A stretch of 64,000 nucleotides of DNA from Eledone cirrhosa (GCA_964016885.1 OZ024757.1:26809954-26873953); one strand, 5' to 3'. Positions 30,825-41,715 are shown, numbered from the stretch's first letter. Numbers and translations: made by a program. The notes: generated by a model from the letters alone, not told the origin.

Positions 30825-31160
30825 TGTCCAATTTCGTTTTGGGTGGAAAAAAAAATAAATTTTGTAACCCGGGTGGGGTAGGATCTGTGTATATGTGTGT
30901 GTGTGTGTGAATAGATGGCTTGAGGTGGCGGTGATGTAGGAAGCGGCGAGGATTAAAAGACGAGGTGGGGGGGGGGGGGGAATTAAATCAGTTATTGATG
31001 ATGGTGGAGTGAGGTTTTTTTTGGTGGGAAAAGAAAAAAAATATTTAAGCTAGGATCTCTGTATGTGTGAATAGATGGGTTGAGGTGGCGGCGACGGAGG
31101 GGGGGGGGGGGATAAAGCAATGTTGATGGTAGTTATTAGTGATGGTGGAGTGCAGTTTGT
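30825..31160 (-). promoter_or_regulatory. Putative GUK1 upstream region with a 180-bp tandem duplication
   Basis: Immediately upstream of the long-form ATG on the minus strand. Two diverged direct copies, from about 30838 and 31018, share 'aggatctgtgtat', 'gaatagatggcttgaggtgg' and a run of 10-12 G. No TATA box is evident. Promoter assignment is inferred from position only. Confidence 0.4.
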
Positions 31161-31405
31161 AATGATGTGGAAAGTAGGAATTCAGATGGTGTTGTGATGA
31201 AGCCGTGAGGTAGAATATTTTTAAAAAAGAAAACGGAATGGTACTGGAATCTTGCTAAAGTTCCTCTCCACACACCACACATACACTCATATATATATAT
31301 ATATTTCTTGGCAAATAGTCACTAGAAATATTTTTTATAAAAGTCAATTTCGCTATTAATACAAACAGTATAGTGTATATGTATGTGTATATATATATAT
31401 ATACA

Positions 31406-31485
31406 CAGGGTGTCCCCAAAAAATATATACACACTTCAACAGCATTCAAATCAAAGTGTGTATACATTTCTGGGGGACATCCTGT
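31406..31485. mobile_element. Mini-palindrome MITE, 80 bp canonical form
   Basis: 'cagggtgtccccaaaaaata' to 'tttctgggggacatcctg' around 'cttcaacagcattcaaatc'. Flanked by (TA)n both sides. Confidence 0.85.
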
Positions 31486-31489
31486 ATGT

Positions 31490-32395
31490 ATATATATATA
31501 TATATTATGGAATACTGTTGGCTTCTTGCTACAATAATTTCTATACTTTTCATTTATATATATATATATATGTGTGTGTGTATGTATATATATATATATG
31601 TGTATGTGTGTGTGAGATGGTATGTGGGTATTTGTAGGTGCACGTGGTGTTAGTTTATTATGTATACTATACAAAATATTGTATGAGTGTATGTATAAAT
31701 GTGCGTATGTGTAGGTGTGTATGCACGAAATATACTTGAGAGCACGGAAGTTTAATTCTGCAAGTAAGTAGTTAGATAGACAGAAAAGTCTAATTGTTGA
31801 CATAGCATACATACATATATATATATATATATGTTGTGTATGTGTATATATATACATACACATACACACGTACACATTGCAACAGTCTACGTTGATTTCT
31901 GCAAGGTCATCCATCGTTTGAAATTCTACTATAACTCTTTTTATGTGTCTTTCTCAAGACAACTGCTCAATTAGATTTTTACTATGATAAAAAAAGAACA
32001 CAAGGAAATATACAAGATAAACGCTCTATGGTGATGATTAATCATTTTCTTTTGATTTAATCTTAGTATTTAGTTCATAGCAGAAATATAATAATACAAT
32101 GCTTATAGAAAGAAAGAATGCACAAACAAATATAATATAAAGGGAAGGGAAAGGAAAACAAAAATAAAGAGGAAAGAAAAAAGAAAAAAACAACAAAAAA
32201 CACAGGAGCAGTTAGCACACACATCTGGGACCACATACAACAAAAGGCAGGCGAAAGGGGTGGCCAACCGAGCTGCTGCCAAAGTTAAAGGTAACAGAAC
32301 AGTATCGCAAGGAGCACTGGGAAACCTCACTAATAATTTTTTTCTTGTAATTTTTCAAAATCTAAGCAGTATAATAAACATAATGTCTTCTTGTT
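31490..32395. other. Intergenic, AT-rich, no gene
   Basis: TA/TG microsatellites to about 31860. From 31870 to 32390 mixed sequence with an A-rich stretch (32105-32205). No exon or domain recognised. Confidence 0.4.
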
Positions 32396-32545
32396 TGCCC
32401 AGGGTCATGGGAGCTGAGTCCTCAAACATTCCTCCCAGTGGGTCATGTCAGAAGCAACAGTCTCTAACTGGATCCCCAGGCTTGACCGGTCATTGGGGCT
32501 GAGTCCTCAAAAACTCCTTCCAGCAGCAGCAACCATCTCCAACAG
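32395..32545 (-). pseudogene. LINE 3' fragment (same family as 21088)
   Basis: The complement of 'ggagctgagtcctcaaacat', 'tcccagtgggtcatgtcaga' and 'agcaacagtctctaactgga' matches the 'DRTHW…L…LPP' end of that LINE, here duplicated within 150 bp. Confidence 0.6.
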
Positions 32546-32552
32546 ATCCGAG

Positions 32553-32612
32553 AATTGAATTCACAACCTTTTGATTGCAAGCCCAATGCTCTAACCACTA
32601 TGCACCTTCACC
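32553..32612 (-). repeat. SINE head fragment
   Basis: The complement shows 'ggttgtgaattcaattctcg' and 'gtgcatagtggttagagca' in the order B-box/A-box reversed. Truncated. Confidence 0.6.
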
Positions 32613-32621
32613 AGTTGCTTC

Positions 32622-32708
32622 TTATAGATTCGATATTATGTGAGATAAAGTGTTTACCATGAAAATACAATAGTAAATATAGAATAATGTAAATGCTAAA
32701 GATTTAAA
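32622..32708. mobile_element. Right half of a TTAA MITE
   Basis: 'tagattcgatattatgtgag … gtaaatgctaaagatttaaa'. The terminal GGG has decayed to GAT. Confidence 0.6.
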
Positions 32709-32709
32709 A

Positions 32710-33600
32710 TGCCAAAGACTCAGTATATAACTAAGACAGGAGTTACAGGATATAAAAGTAAAGGTATGTATGTGTATGTATCATAAATACACAGACCATC
32801 ACTACCGCTACCACAATGATATATGTTGACCTTAAATGTATTCACCACACCCTGCTCATTTAAGCTGTCAGTAATCCACATCAAACTTACCAACTAACCT
32901 ACAGAGCTACATACCAACCAACTAGCCAATCAACACAATTACCAACCAGCATATCTACCAACTTGTCAACCAGCCAACCAACCAACCAACCTTACTTCAT
33001 TCTAACCAGCCTAGCTAGCAAGCCATCTACCTATTTACCAACCTACCAATCTATAAGCATATATATATATAGGAAAAGAGTCAGGACCCCGACAGCTGAG
33101 CTCCAGCCGTTTCGACAGCTAGATCTGAACTAAGCCACCAGTTATGGTTCACCTGGTATCTTACCACACCTTCTTTGTTTTATATATATGTATATATATA
33201 TATATAGTTCCACAACAAATAAGCAAACCATCCTCAAGAACGCATGTTTTACCCAACGGATTCCCAATTCGAGTGAATTTGTGCTCTGAACTCATCTTAT
33301 GGATGAGTGCTCAACTTACTAATTAGGGTGTTTATCTGTGGCAGTTACATTCTAAAGCCGTGAGGATAAACCGGTTTAAGCAATACAAAAGCATTTCATG
33401 TCAGTGGTATATTCCCAACGAAATGTTGGTGACTAGGTGTGACGGAGTTTCCGTTTGTGAAATGATGATGTCACATGGGGAGGGAGACTGTCAATGATAT
33501 AACCATTACATAACCATGTCATTGAAATATATATAATACAATAAAATAATTATGTAAAAGTAACCCTGTCTTAACAACATGTCATGTATATATATATATA
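32710..33600. other. Intergenic, low-complexity stretches
   Basis: CCAACCAA-rich stretch at 32900-33060, a fragment of the 3265 repeat at 33075-33140 and (TA)n at 33180. 33205-33585 is unassigned. No gene. Confidence 0.4.
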
Positions 33601-33604
33601 TATA

Positions 33605-34298
33605 AATTTTCCAGCCCACATTGTAAAGTGGTTGAGTAGGTGTCACAACAAAAAGCACCCAGCCCACATTGTAAGGTGGTCGTATAGGTGTCACAACAAA
33701 AAGCACCCAGCCCACATTGTAAGGTGGTCGTGTAGGTGTCACAACAAAAAGCACCCAACCCACACTGTAAGGTTGTCATGTAGGTGTCACAACAAAAAGC
33801 ACCCAGCTCACACTGTAAAGTGGTCATGTAGGTGTCACGGCAAAAAGCACCCAGTCCACACTGTAAGGTGGTCATGTAGGTGTCACGGCAAAAAGCACCC
33901 AGTGCACACTGTAAGGTGGTCATGAAGGAGTCACGGCAAAAAGCACCCAGTGCACACTGTAAAGTGGTCATGTAGGTGTCACGGCAAAAAGCACCCAGTG
34001 CACACTGTAAGGTGGTCATGTAGGTGTCACGGCAAAAAGCACCCAGTGCACACTGTAAGGTGGTCATGAAGGAGTCACGGCAAAAAGCACCCAGTGCACA
34101 CTGTAAAGTGGTCATGTAGGTGTCACGGCAAAAAGCACCCAGTGCACACTGTAAAGTGGTCGTGTAGGTGTCACAACAAAAAGCACCCAGTGCTCACTGT
34201 AAAGTAGTCGTGTAGGTGTCACGGCAAAAAGCACCCAGTCCACACTGTAAAATGGTCATGTAGGTGTCACGGCAAAAAGCACCCAGTGCACACTGCAT
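33605..34298 (+). repeat. 48-bp VNTR array, 14 units, without head or tail
   Basis: 'cag(c/t)(c/g)cacactgtaa' recurs every 48 bp from 33612 to 34284, exactly 14 intervals. Unit subtypes change along the array: 'tcacaacaaaaagcacccag' first, then 'tcacggcaaaaagcaccca'. Two identical three-unit blocks (about 33850-33990 and 33995-34135) suggest unequal exchange of three units. Both edges fall in (TA)n without the usual tail. Confidence 0.93.
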
Positions 34299-34299
34299 A

Positions 34300-34697
34300 T
34301 ATATGTGTTTGTGTATTCACAGACTTTAGCTAAGTAATATATTAATATATTCTTTCTCAATGACAACTAGAACACATTTGGTTTATTTGATGCTAACTAG
34401 GAAGTCCTCTGTTTATTAATAAACCTTCTCGTCTTCCTGTCTATCTACCTGGTTCATTATACCTCTCTAATTCTATCTATGCACACATATACGTCTATCG
34501 CCATACCTACCTACCTATATGTATCACACACACACATATATATAAATTTGAGTATGTGTTTGTTGAACAATGGTTATCACCGAAATATATATTGCAGCGA
34601 ATATGAATAAATGAAGTTAATTTTAACCAACTGACTTACACTTCTTGTTTATATATATATACATATATAATATATATCTGCACACACACACATATAA

Positions 34698-34732
<35 letters not shown>

Positions 34733-35099
34733 TATATATATACACACACATATATATATATATACACACACACACACATATATATACACGCACACGTGTA
34801 TATATATATATATAAACATGATTAAATATTTATTTATTCCATGCACAAGTGCAATAATGTAAATCAACTACTTAACTATTATACAGGCATGAAATTACTA
34901 ATTACAAGTTGTCAAGTTATAAGTATATAAATAGGTTGCTAGGTGGATAGGTTGGAGGGGTTGGTCAGTAGGCTGGTGGGTGAATAGAGAAAATGTAGAT
35001 ATGAAGCTAGAAAGAGTTAATTGGATAGTAAATCAAAACTTAAATAGTTAAAAATAAAGGTAGACAAGCTAATAAACAGACATATAGACAGATACACAG

Positions 35100-35100
<1 letters not shown>
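34300..35100. other. Intergenic, microsatellite-rich
   Basis: (CA)n/(TA)n at 34650-34815; 'taggtaggttagagag'-like words are absent here. Nothing else recognised. Confidence 0.4.
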
Positions 35101-35151
<51 letters not shown>

Positions 35152-35395
35152 ATAATAATAAAATTGAAAACTAAAATCCAAAGAGGGCTCGATAAGGAAA
35201 ATATATATCAAATATATAAGAACCGTAGAGCAAATATTTATTAAAATAACAGATTAAAGTTTAAGCAAAGAATCGCTGCTTTCACCCTTGACGGGATCTT
35301 CTGAAACTTTCAGAAGATCCCGTTAAGGGTGAAAGCAGCGATTCTTTGCTTAAACTTTAATCTGTTATTTTAATAAATATATATATATATATATA
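35100..35395. repeat. Fold-back palindrome with (TA)n flanks
   Basis: The core is 35246-35376: 'aacagattaaagtttaagca' and its complement flank a 10-nt centre near 35303-35310, preceded by the unpaired 'tccaaagagggctcgataag' arm extension, which pairs with 25540-25560 type sequence elsewhere. (TA)24 on the left, (TA)9 on the right. Confidence 0.88.
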
Positions 35396-35539
35396 AAGCT
35401 GTGTATCTGTCTCTGTCTATATGTCTGTTTATTAGCTTGTCTACCTTTATATATATATATATATTTATTTATTATAAGAACAGATTAAAGTTTCATAAAT
35501 ATTTGCTCTACGGATTTATATATATATGTATATATATAT

Positions 35540-35760
35540 TAGGTGTAGGCGCCAGGGAAAAAAGCACCCAGCACTCACTGTAAATGAGGTTGGTGTTAGG
35601 AAAGGCACCCAGCTGTAGAAATCAAACCACAATCAGTTCCTGTATGAGCAAGACAAGGTCAGCCAACCAGACACTGCCCACAACAGGACAACCCGTCTAA
35701 CCCATGCTAGCGTGGAAGAACGGACGTAAAACGGTGATGTTGATGATATAATCCTTACCA
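35540..35760 (+). repeat. Composite SINE, half unit plus tail
   Basis: 'gccagggaaaaaagcaccca', 'gaggttggtgttaggaaagg', then the full tail to 'cggacgtaaaacggtgatg'. Confidence 0.8.
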
Positions 35761-35816
35761 AGCCCTCTTATTATTACTATATATATATATTACATTAGCA
35801 CTAATACAACATATTT

Positions 35817-36010
35817 AATAATTGTTTCTACTATTGGCACAAGGCCAGAAATTACCCAGTACATTACTGGTACTTTATTTTATCGACCCCGTAAGGATGA
35901 AAGGCAAAGTTAACCTCGGTGGGATTTGAACTCAGAATGGCAAGGGCCATAACTATGTGTCAAAGCATGGCGTCCGACCCCCTACCGATACTGCCAATCC
36001 ACCGCCCACA
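35817..36010 (-). repeat. SINE, GTTTCTAC family, near full length
   Basis: 'gtttctactattggcacaag' through 'gggatttgaactcagaatgg' to 'ctaccgatactgccaatcca', the complement of an A-box region. TSD not determined. Confidence 0.85.
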
Positions 36011-36164
36011 TGTTTAATAATAAAGACATGTGAGAGCATATCCAACATGTTTATGTATAATAAACAGATATAAGTCTCACTATAGTTATTTTATGCTGTG
36101 ATCATGTCACAGCTACCTTGGCTGACTATGTGTTCATATATATCTCTATTAAACAGGTAAGTAG

Positions 36165-36390
36165 TAGTGCTAGTGCCACGAAAAATAGCACCCAGTTCAC
36201 CCTGTTAGAGGTGATGCCATGAAAAAATGAACCCAGTACATGGCATGAAGTGATTAGCTTTCGGGAGGGCATCCGGCCATAGAAACCATGCTAAAATGGA
36301 ACATATGAACATATGAGCAAGACAGTTGCCTGACATTTGTCTAACCCATTCAAATATGGAAAATAGATGTAAAACACAGATGATGATATA
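36165..36390 (+). repeat. Diverged composite SINE
   Basis: Units 'gccacgaaaaatagcaccca' and 'gccatgaaaaaatgaaccca', junction 'gggagggcatccggccatag', tail to 'atagatgtaaaacacagatg'. Older than neighbours. Confidence 0.7.
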
Positions 36391-36404
36391 ATATGTATAT
36401 ATAT

Positions 36405-37040
36405 ATATATCAATGTTTAACTTCCATTTTTCCCAGCTAGCATGGGTTAGATGAGTTGTTCCGTTGTGAGCCGGTCAGATGACCATGTCATGCTCACACA
36501 GAACTGTTTCTGGCTTGGTTTCTATGGCTGGATGCCCATCAAAACACCAACCATATTTACAGATAGAATGGATGCTTTTATCATAGCACCAAAATGACCA
36601 CTTTATAGTGTGGACTGGGCGCTTTTTGTCATGTCAGCAACACAATCACTTTATAGTATGGACTGGGTGCTTTTTGTCATGTCAGCAACACAATCATCTT
36701 ATAGTGTGGACTGGGTGCTTTTTGTCATGTCAGCAACACAATCATCTTATAGTGTGGACTGGGTGCTTTTTGTCATGTCAGCAACACAATCATCTTATAG
36801 TGTGGACTGGGCGCTTTTTGTTGAAGCACCAAAACATCCAGTTTACAGTGTGGGCCGTGAGCTTTTTGTTGAAGCATGAAAACAATCACTTTACAGTGTA
36901 GACTGGGTGCTTTTTGTCATGTCAGCAATGCCATCACTTTAGTGTGGACTGGGTGCTTTTTGTTGAAGCACCAAAACAACCACTTTACAGTGTGGACTGG
37001 GTGCTTTTTGTAGTGTTACCAAAAAAAATGCACCCAGATG
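36405..37040 (-). repeat. Composite VNTR-SINE, about 8-9 units, minus orientation
   Basis: Tail at the left ('cagctagcatgggttagatg'), then 48-bp units: 'ggactggg' at 36612, 36660, 36708 and so on to 36994. The unit variant 'cttatagtgtggactgggtg' is repeated identically three times, a sign of recent local expansion. Confidence 0.88.
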
Positions 37041-37127
37041 ACTTTGTTCTACCTATGTATCTGCCAGCCTACCTACCTATCTATCTACCAATCTACTATT
37101 GGAATTTGTGCTTTTAGTTGTTAATAT

Positions 37128-37320
37128 GATAATTGTTTCTACGTTTGGCACAAGGCCAGCAAATACCCAGTGCATTACTGGTACTTTATTTTATCGACCC
37201 CGTAAGGATGAAAGGCAAAGTTAACCTCGACGGGATTTGAACTCAGATCGTAAAGGGACGTAACTATGCTGGAAAGCATGGCGTCCGACCTTCTACCGAT
37301 ACTGCCAAATCACCGCCATG
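37128..37320 (-). repeat. SINE, GTTTCTAC family
   Basis: Near full-length minus copy ending 'accgatactgccaaatcacc'. Flanks 'ttgttaatatgata' occur on both sides (37118 and 37321), a likely 14-bp target-site duplication. Confidence 0.85.
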
Positions 37321-37326
37321 TTGTTA

Positions 37327-37425
37327 ATATGATAATTGTTTCTACTTTAGGCACAAGGCCAGCAATTACTCAGTGCATTACTGGTACTTTATTTTATCGA
37401 CCCCGTAAGGATGAAAGGCAAAGTT
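37327..37425 (-). repeat. SINE, truncated, adjoining the previous one
   Basis: Starts at the shared 'aatatgataattgtttctac' and stops at 'aggcaaagtta', followed by a 'gatgataagatcatatctat' short tandem repeat to 37515. Confidence 0.75.
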
Positions 37426-37519
37426 ATGATGATAAGATCATATCTATGTGTGTGATAAGATCATATCCAGTTGTTAATATGATAATGATGATAAGATCAT
37501 ATCTATGTGTGTGAGCTTT

Positions 37520-38143
37520 TCTTAATATTTAAATGTAATGTGCTAATATATTAGATAATATAATACACCCTCAAGAAAGGTGGTAAAAGATAACTCATAG
37601 ACATCATCAGCATAAAAACAGAACAGCTAAGTTAATGTATTTAATGAAGCAACATAGCTGGTGTGTGTTTGTGAAATGCCCTGTGTGTTTGTGTGTATAA
37701 ATTTTGAAGAGTTACAGGTGGAGAGATATATATAAATAAATATACCAACACGTGGCATATAAGTTTGGTTAATTTTCACTCCCCCCATACCTTCTCTCTC
37801 TCATTCTGAGGTAATATTGTACAATGTAACCAAAGGGAGAATGTCCATAGCTTGAATGCCTTTGGTCACTGTGTGTATGAATTATAAAATGTTACATACA
37901 TATATATACATACACACACACACACACACACATATATATTAGCTTAGCAGACCTCAGATCGCTGAAGCTCACGGAGGAGATGACGAAGGACGGTGACAAG
38001 TGGAGAGATGCTGAATAGGAGCTGTCCCACCCTTGCAAACAGGGAAACGCAGACGTAAAATGATGATGATGATATATATGTATATGTATATATATATATA
38101 CACCCATTTATATACACACGCACATATATTTATACACACACAC

Positions 38144-38181
<38 letters not shown>

Positions 38182-38222
38182 GTGTGTGTGTGTATAGATA
38201 TATGTATATATAATTTTAGCCG

Positions 38223-38253
<31 letters not shown>

Positions 38254-38260
38254 ACCAGAA
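37520..38260. other. Intergenic: microsatellites and one repeat tail
   Basis: A plus tail ('cccttgcaaacagggaaacg', 'cagacgtaaaatgatgatga') lies at 37945-38075, preceded by 'ggagatgacgaaggacggtg'. (CA)n, (GT)n and (TA)n tracts fill 38080-38250. Confidence 0.45.
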
Positions 38261-38261
38261 G

Positions 38262-38709
38262 GGATATTCAATTTGTTGGTAATTCAGCAAATATAAATGG
38301 TTATAACTGATTCAGAGCACTCAACAGTTTCCTGTCCAAGGAAAACTTGAACCGTTAAGGTATATTCTCCTTGGTTATGCCAAAATTTATAAAACACACT
38401 TCGTATTTTATCTGATGAGAGCATACCAAAATTTTGGTACCCTTGAAATATATAAAATAGAATAAATATGGTTTTATAAATATAGTTTCCATTTATTTAA
38501 TATCATTGTATATATATATATATATATATATGTAGGAGGTGAGTTTTATTGTAGTACAATAAAGCAATGCAGATATCGGATAAGAAGCACTCTACAGTTT
38601 GTAGGACTGGAGTATACATAATATAAGATACATGGAGTATACATAATATAAGATACTGGAGTATACATAATATAAAATACATGGAACTCCTTTAACCATC
38701 TTTTGATCT

Positions 38710-38757
<48 letters not shown>

Positions 38758-38760
38758 CAA
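38262..38760. repeat. Rearranged copies of the 24.8-kb fold-back family
   Basis: 'gtaggaggtgagttttattg … agtttgtaggactggagtat' (38531-38620) is the complement of 25122-25205. 'ggagtatacataatataaga' is tandemly triplicated (38608-38670). It ends with 'catcttttgatcttata' and (TA)20. Confidence 0.75.
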
Positions 38761-39199
38761 TAAAACAAAAGGCAATGATTGCTGCTTAATATCTTATATA
38801 TTATTTTATTATCATATAACAAATATATATAATTAAATAGAAATACGTACATATAATCAATTTATGCACACACACACACACGCGGCGTATTACCACGGTT
38901 GATTATTTTAATTTTGCCACAAACCATGGGAGACAACTCTCCTTTGCTGTGCGCTAAGCAGACGGCATTTATTATAAAAGTATCTGTATATAAACAGAAG
39001 AGAAATAAGCGAGATTGCATAAATGTGTATATAAATTTACACATTTTTAGTATATGGACATGTAAATATTCCAAATATACGTATTTTCTTGTAAATTAAA
39101 AAAATTATAATTGGATTCCTCATCAGAAGATATAATATAATATAATCCTACTTGGATTCCTCATCAGAAGATATAATATATATCATCTCTCTCTCTCTG

Positions 39200-39232
<33 letters not shown>

Positions 39233-39285
39233 ATGTGTGTCAAGAATTATCGGTAAACTATATTTCAAGCATTTGACATTTAAGA
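38760..39285. other. Intergenic, no gene recognised
   Basis: 38885-39100 looks single-copy. A 43-bp direct duplication ('ttggattcctcatcagaaga') occurs at 39111 and 39153. Confidence 0.4.
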
Positions 39286-39540
39286 GGTTGGTTTCAAGGA
39301 GCTGGGCCGCCGATAACGAAGTTCTTGTCATCGTTTTCAACTCGCCTTACTAAAGAATCAGGTGATGCTCGTAGTGCGGATGCATGGTTATTCCAGCGTC
39401 TTAGCCTCGCCATCACATGTGACAATGCTGCAAGTGTGTTGGCTTGGCCGAAAAAAGTATTAGAGGGAAGCTCCAGCGCCACCTGTTGCGCGTGGTTGAG
39501 TGTGCGGGTCTTCTCTCTCTTCTTTTTTTTTTTCTGTTAA
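39285..39540 (+). pseudogene. LINE 3' end, same family as 27935
   Basis: 'RLTKESGDARSADAWLFQRL' and 'SLAITCDNAASVLAWPKK' on the plus strand align with the end of the 27.9-kb relic. Severely 5'-truncated, with a T-rich 3' end. Confidence 0.75.
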
Positions 39541-39714
39541 GCACTGTATAGTTTATATATCTGGAGCGTCTTATGTATATTAGTTTTACAATAACATTTC
39601 CCTCATTAATGGAAAAGCATGATGAACGAATCTCCCTATAACTCGAAAGTATTCAATAAATGAAAATATTAAGAGACGAAACTATTAAGCTGGGTGCCAA
39701 GCAGCCGATATGAT

Positions 39715-39900
39715 GAAGGCACATGGAATTGTTCTCCATACCAGTGTCGCCAGAGCCCTGAAACACTTCTTCGAGTAGGTCCTATCAGAGGCAACCGTCT
39801 CAAACTGATCCGACTGGCTCCCTAAGCGAGACCAGCCAAGCTCATGGATGTTATCCAACCATCTTGTTCAGGGTTTACCCCTGGGTCTCCTCCCTGTGGT
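39715..39900 (-). pseudogene. LINE 3' fragment (21088 family)
   Basis: The complement of 'ctcatggatgttatccaacc' and 'tgatccgactggctccctaa' matches the '[20 protein letters not shown]' segment. Confidence 0.7.
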
Positions 39901-40149
39901 TACCAATTTTCTTTTATCTACTTTTGGTCCGGGAACTTTTACACGATATCCTCAAAATTACAGAACATATATCTATATTTTACAGACAATCTCCACCTCC
40001 CTAATTTTAATAAGGCATTAAATGAAACAAAAACTGGTTGTGGCCATGTCGAAATTAGTGCGACGAGAATTTTAGTGCCAAGAAATAAATGACCCCACGA
40101 AATTGTTTCCTCATAAATTTCTTAATGTTGCATATTTTTAAATGAGACA

Positions 40150-40710
40150 TGAATCTTGGTCCGAAAGAATACGATCGCGAATACAAGCGACCGAAATGTG
40201 GTTCCTCCGAAGGGTCTTTGGAGTAGTTACTCGATAAAGTGCTTAGCTCAGAGATCAGAGAGTCATTCCAGGTAGAGCCGATACTTCTTGGACTTGGGAG
40301 ATCACAGCTCCGATACTATGGGCATGTGGTTAGAATGTCTTAGGAAAGAATCGCTGGACAGATTTATAGCTTGAAGATCAGAGAGTCACTCCAGGTAGAG
40401 CCGCTACTTCTCCGAATTGAGAGATCACAGCTCTGATGTTACGGACATATGGTTAAAATGTCCCAGGAAAGAATCGCTGGACAGATTTTACAGGCAAAAC
40501 CAACTGGCAAGAGACCCAGAGGTAGACCCCTAGTAAGATGGTTGGATAACATCCATTAGCATGATTTGGTCATGCTTAGAGATCCAGCCGGATCAGTTGG
40601 AGATGGTTGCTTCTGACAGGACCCACTGGAGGAAGTAATTGAGGAGTCTGCCCCCACGAATCCTCTCAGGAGTATGTGGACGAAGAAAACGACGACATTT
40701 TCCTATGTTT
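40150..40710 (+). pseudogene. Two overlapping LINE 3' ends (21088 family)
   Basis: 'gagatcagagagtcattcca' (40252) and 'gatcagagagtcactccagg' (40377) start two copies. The second continues through 'atggttggataacatccatt' and 'gatcagttggagatggttgc' to an A/G-rich tail. Frames broken. Confidence 0.75.
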
Positions 40711-40719
40711 AGGTGATCA

Positions 40720-41277
40720 TTTTATATTTTTGGAAGAAGCTATTTTGCCGGTTAATATTCTTATTATGAAGGCAGGTAATGTTAAAAATAACAACACACA
40801 GAAGTTTATTTATTTTCACCACGAATTATTAAAACAATTTAAAATCTAACCATAACTATATCACTATTTATATTTACTGCTAGTTAGCCTGGGGGATCTA
40901 TTTTACAGGGACAGGTAAAATAAGTTTTAAAAAAGCATGTTTGTCTATTTTACCGGGACCGGCAAAATAGCTTATTCGAATATTTTAATATTTTTTCGCA
41001 ATTAATTGTTGTAGAAATTACATTGTGTGCCCGTAGAAAATCTATGACATTATCGGTGAGGATAAACATGAAATTGGAAGGAGCGACGGAAATAGTTCCT
41101 AGTTTACGTCTAGCTTCCAAACAAATAAATCTGTAAATGAAAGTATTAAAATGAAGTTTAGGGGTTTGTTGGGGTTTTTTTCCTTAACATAATCGCAAGC
41201 AGCACCACACTAACCGTGTATCTCTAAACAAAAAAATTCATAAACTTATCAACATAGTTATAGTTGTGTTTTCTTAC
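40720..41277. other. Repeat-poor region between LINE relics and SNRPE
   Basis: About 1 kb without SINEs or MITEs. It contains three short 'ctattttac(c)gggac(c)gg' type words (40741, 40899 and 40951), which are semi-palindromic, and an 'aataaataaa' complement near 40810. Confidence 0.45.
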
Positions 41278-41314
41278 CTTTGGTTATTTTTGTATGAAAA
41301 TCGTTCGTCGGCAT
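41278..41314 (-). CDS. Possible divergent first coding exon
   Basis: On the minus strand ATG (41314-41312) opens 37 nt encoding MPTNDFHTKITK and ends at a good donor, AAAG|GTAAGA. It faces SNRPE 400 bp away in repeat-free DNA, as expected for a bidirectional promoter. I found no convincing second exon, so this may be chance; a 37-nt open stretch alone is weak evidence. Confidence 0.3.
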
Positions 41315-41635
41315 GATTATTATTCTTTATGAAATTTATAGAAAAGTATGCGTTACTATGATTTATGTCACCACAGATATTCATAACGTGCTAACGAGAA
41401 AGTATTAAAGAGGGATAAGATATCAAATTCTTCTGAGCCTTTCTTCGAAAAGAAAAATGAATCAACTTATCTACAAAACAATAATCTTCTGTCCGTGAAA
41501 TATAAAATTTATCATACAAATAAATCAGGAAAAAACACTAATTAAATTAAATAGAATAGTTAATTAAAAGTTTATTAGAAATACGAATCGGCAATATTTA
41601 AAAAAGAAAATAGCTCCACAAGATCCAAGCACCGG

Positions 41636-41649
41636 TACGCGCATGCGTA
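41636..41649. promoter_or_regulatory. NRF1-like motif upstream of SNRPE
   Basis: 'tacgcgcatgcgta' contains GCGCATGCG, the core of the NRF1 palindrome found in many housekeeping promoters. It lies about 70 bp upstream of the SNRPE ATG. A YY1-like 'aaccgccattcc' lies 20 bp further downstream. Inferred from motif and position. Confidence 0.5.
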
Positions 41650-41715
41650 GTTGTTCTCCTACAACCGCCATTCCTTGAATTATTATCTCGTGTTTGTTAT
41701 ATATCAAAGTAAATC

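Noticed and set aside
33582..34115. A 177-codon repeat frame and its plus-strand counterpart
   Set aside because: Same reason as for 10.8 kb; both strands are open because the unit has no stop in several frames.
33605..34298. CRISPR-like array
   Set aside because: Units are contiguous 48-bp tandem repeats without unique spacers, in a eukaryotic genome.
40899..40980. Repeated 'ctattttac(c/a)gggac' words as operator-like sites
   Set aside because: Only three imperfect copies and no known factor; recorded in the region description only.
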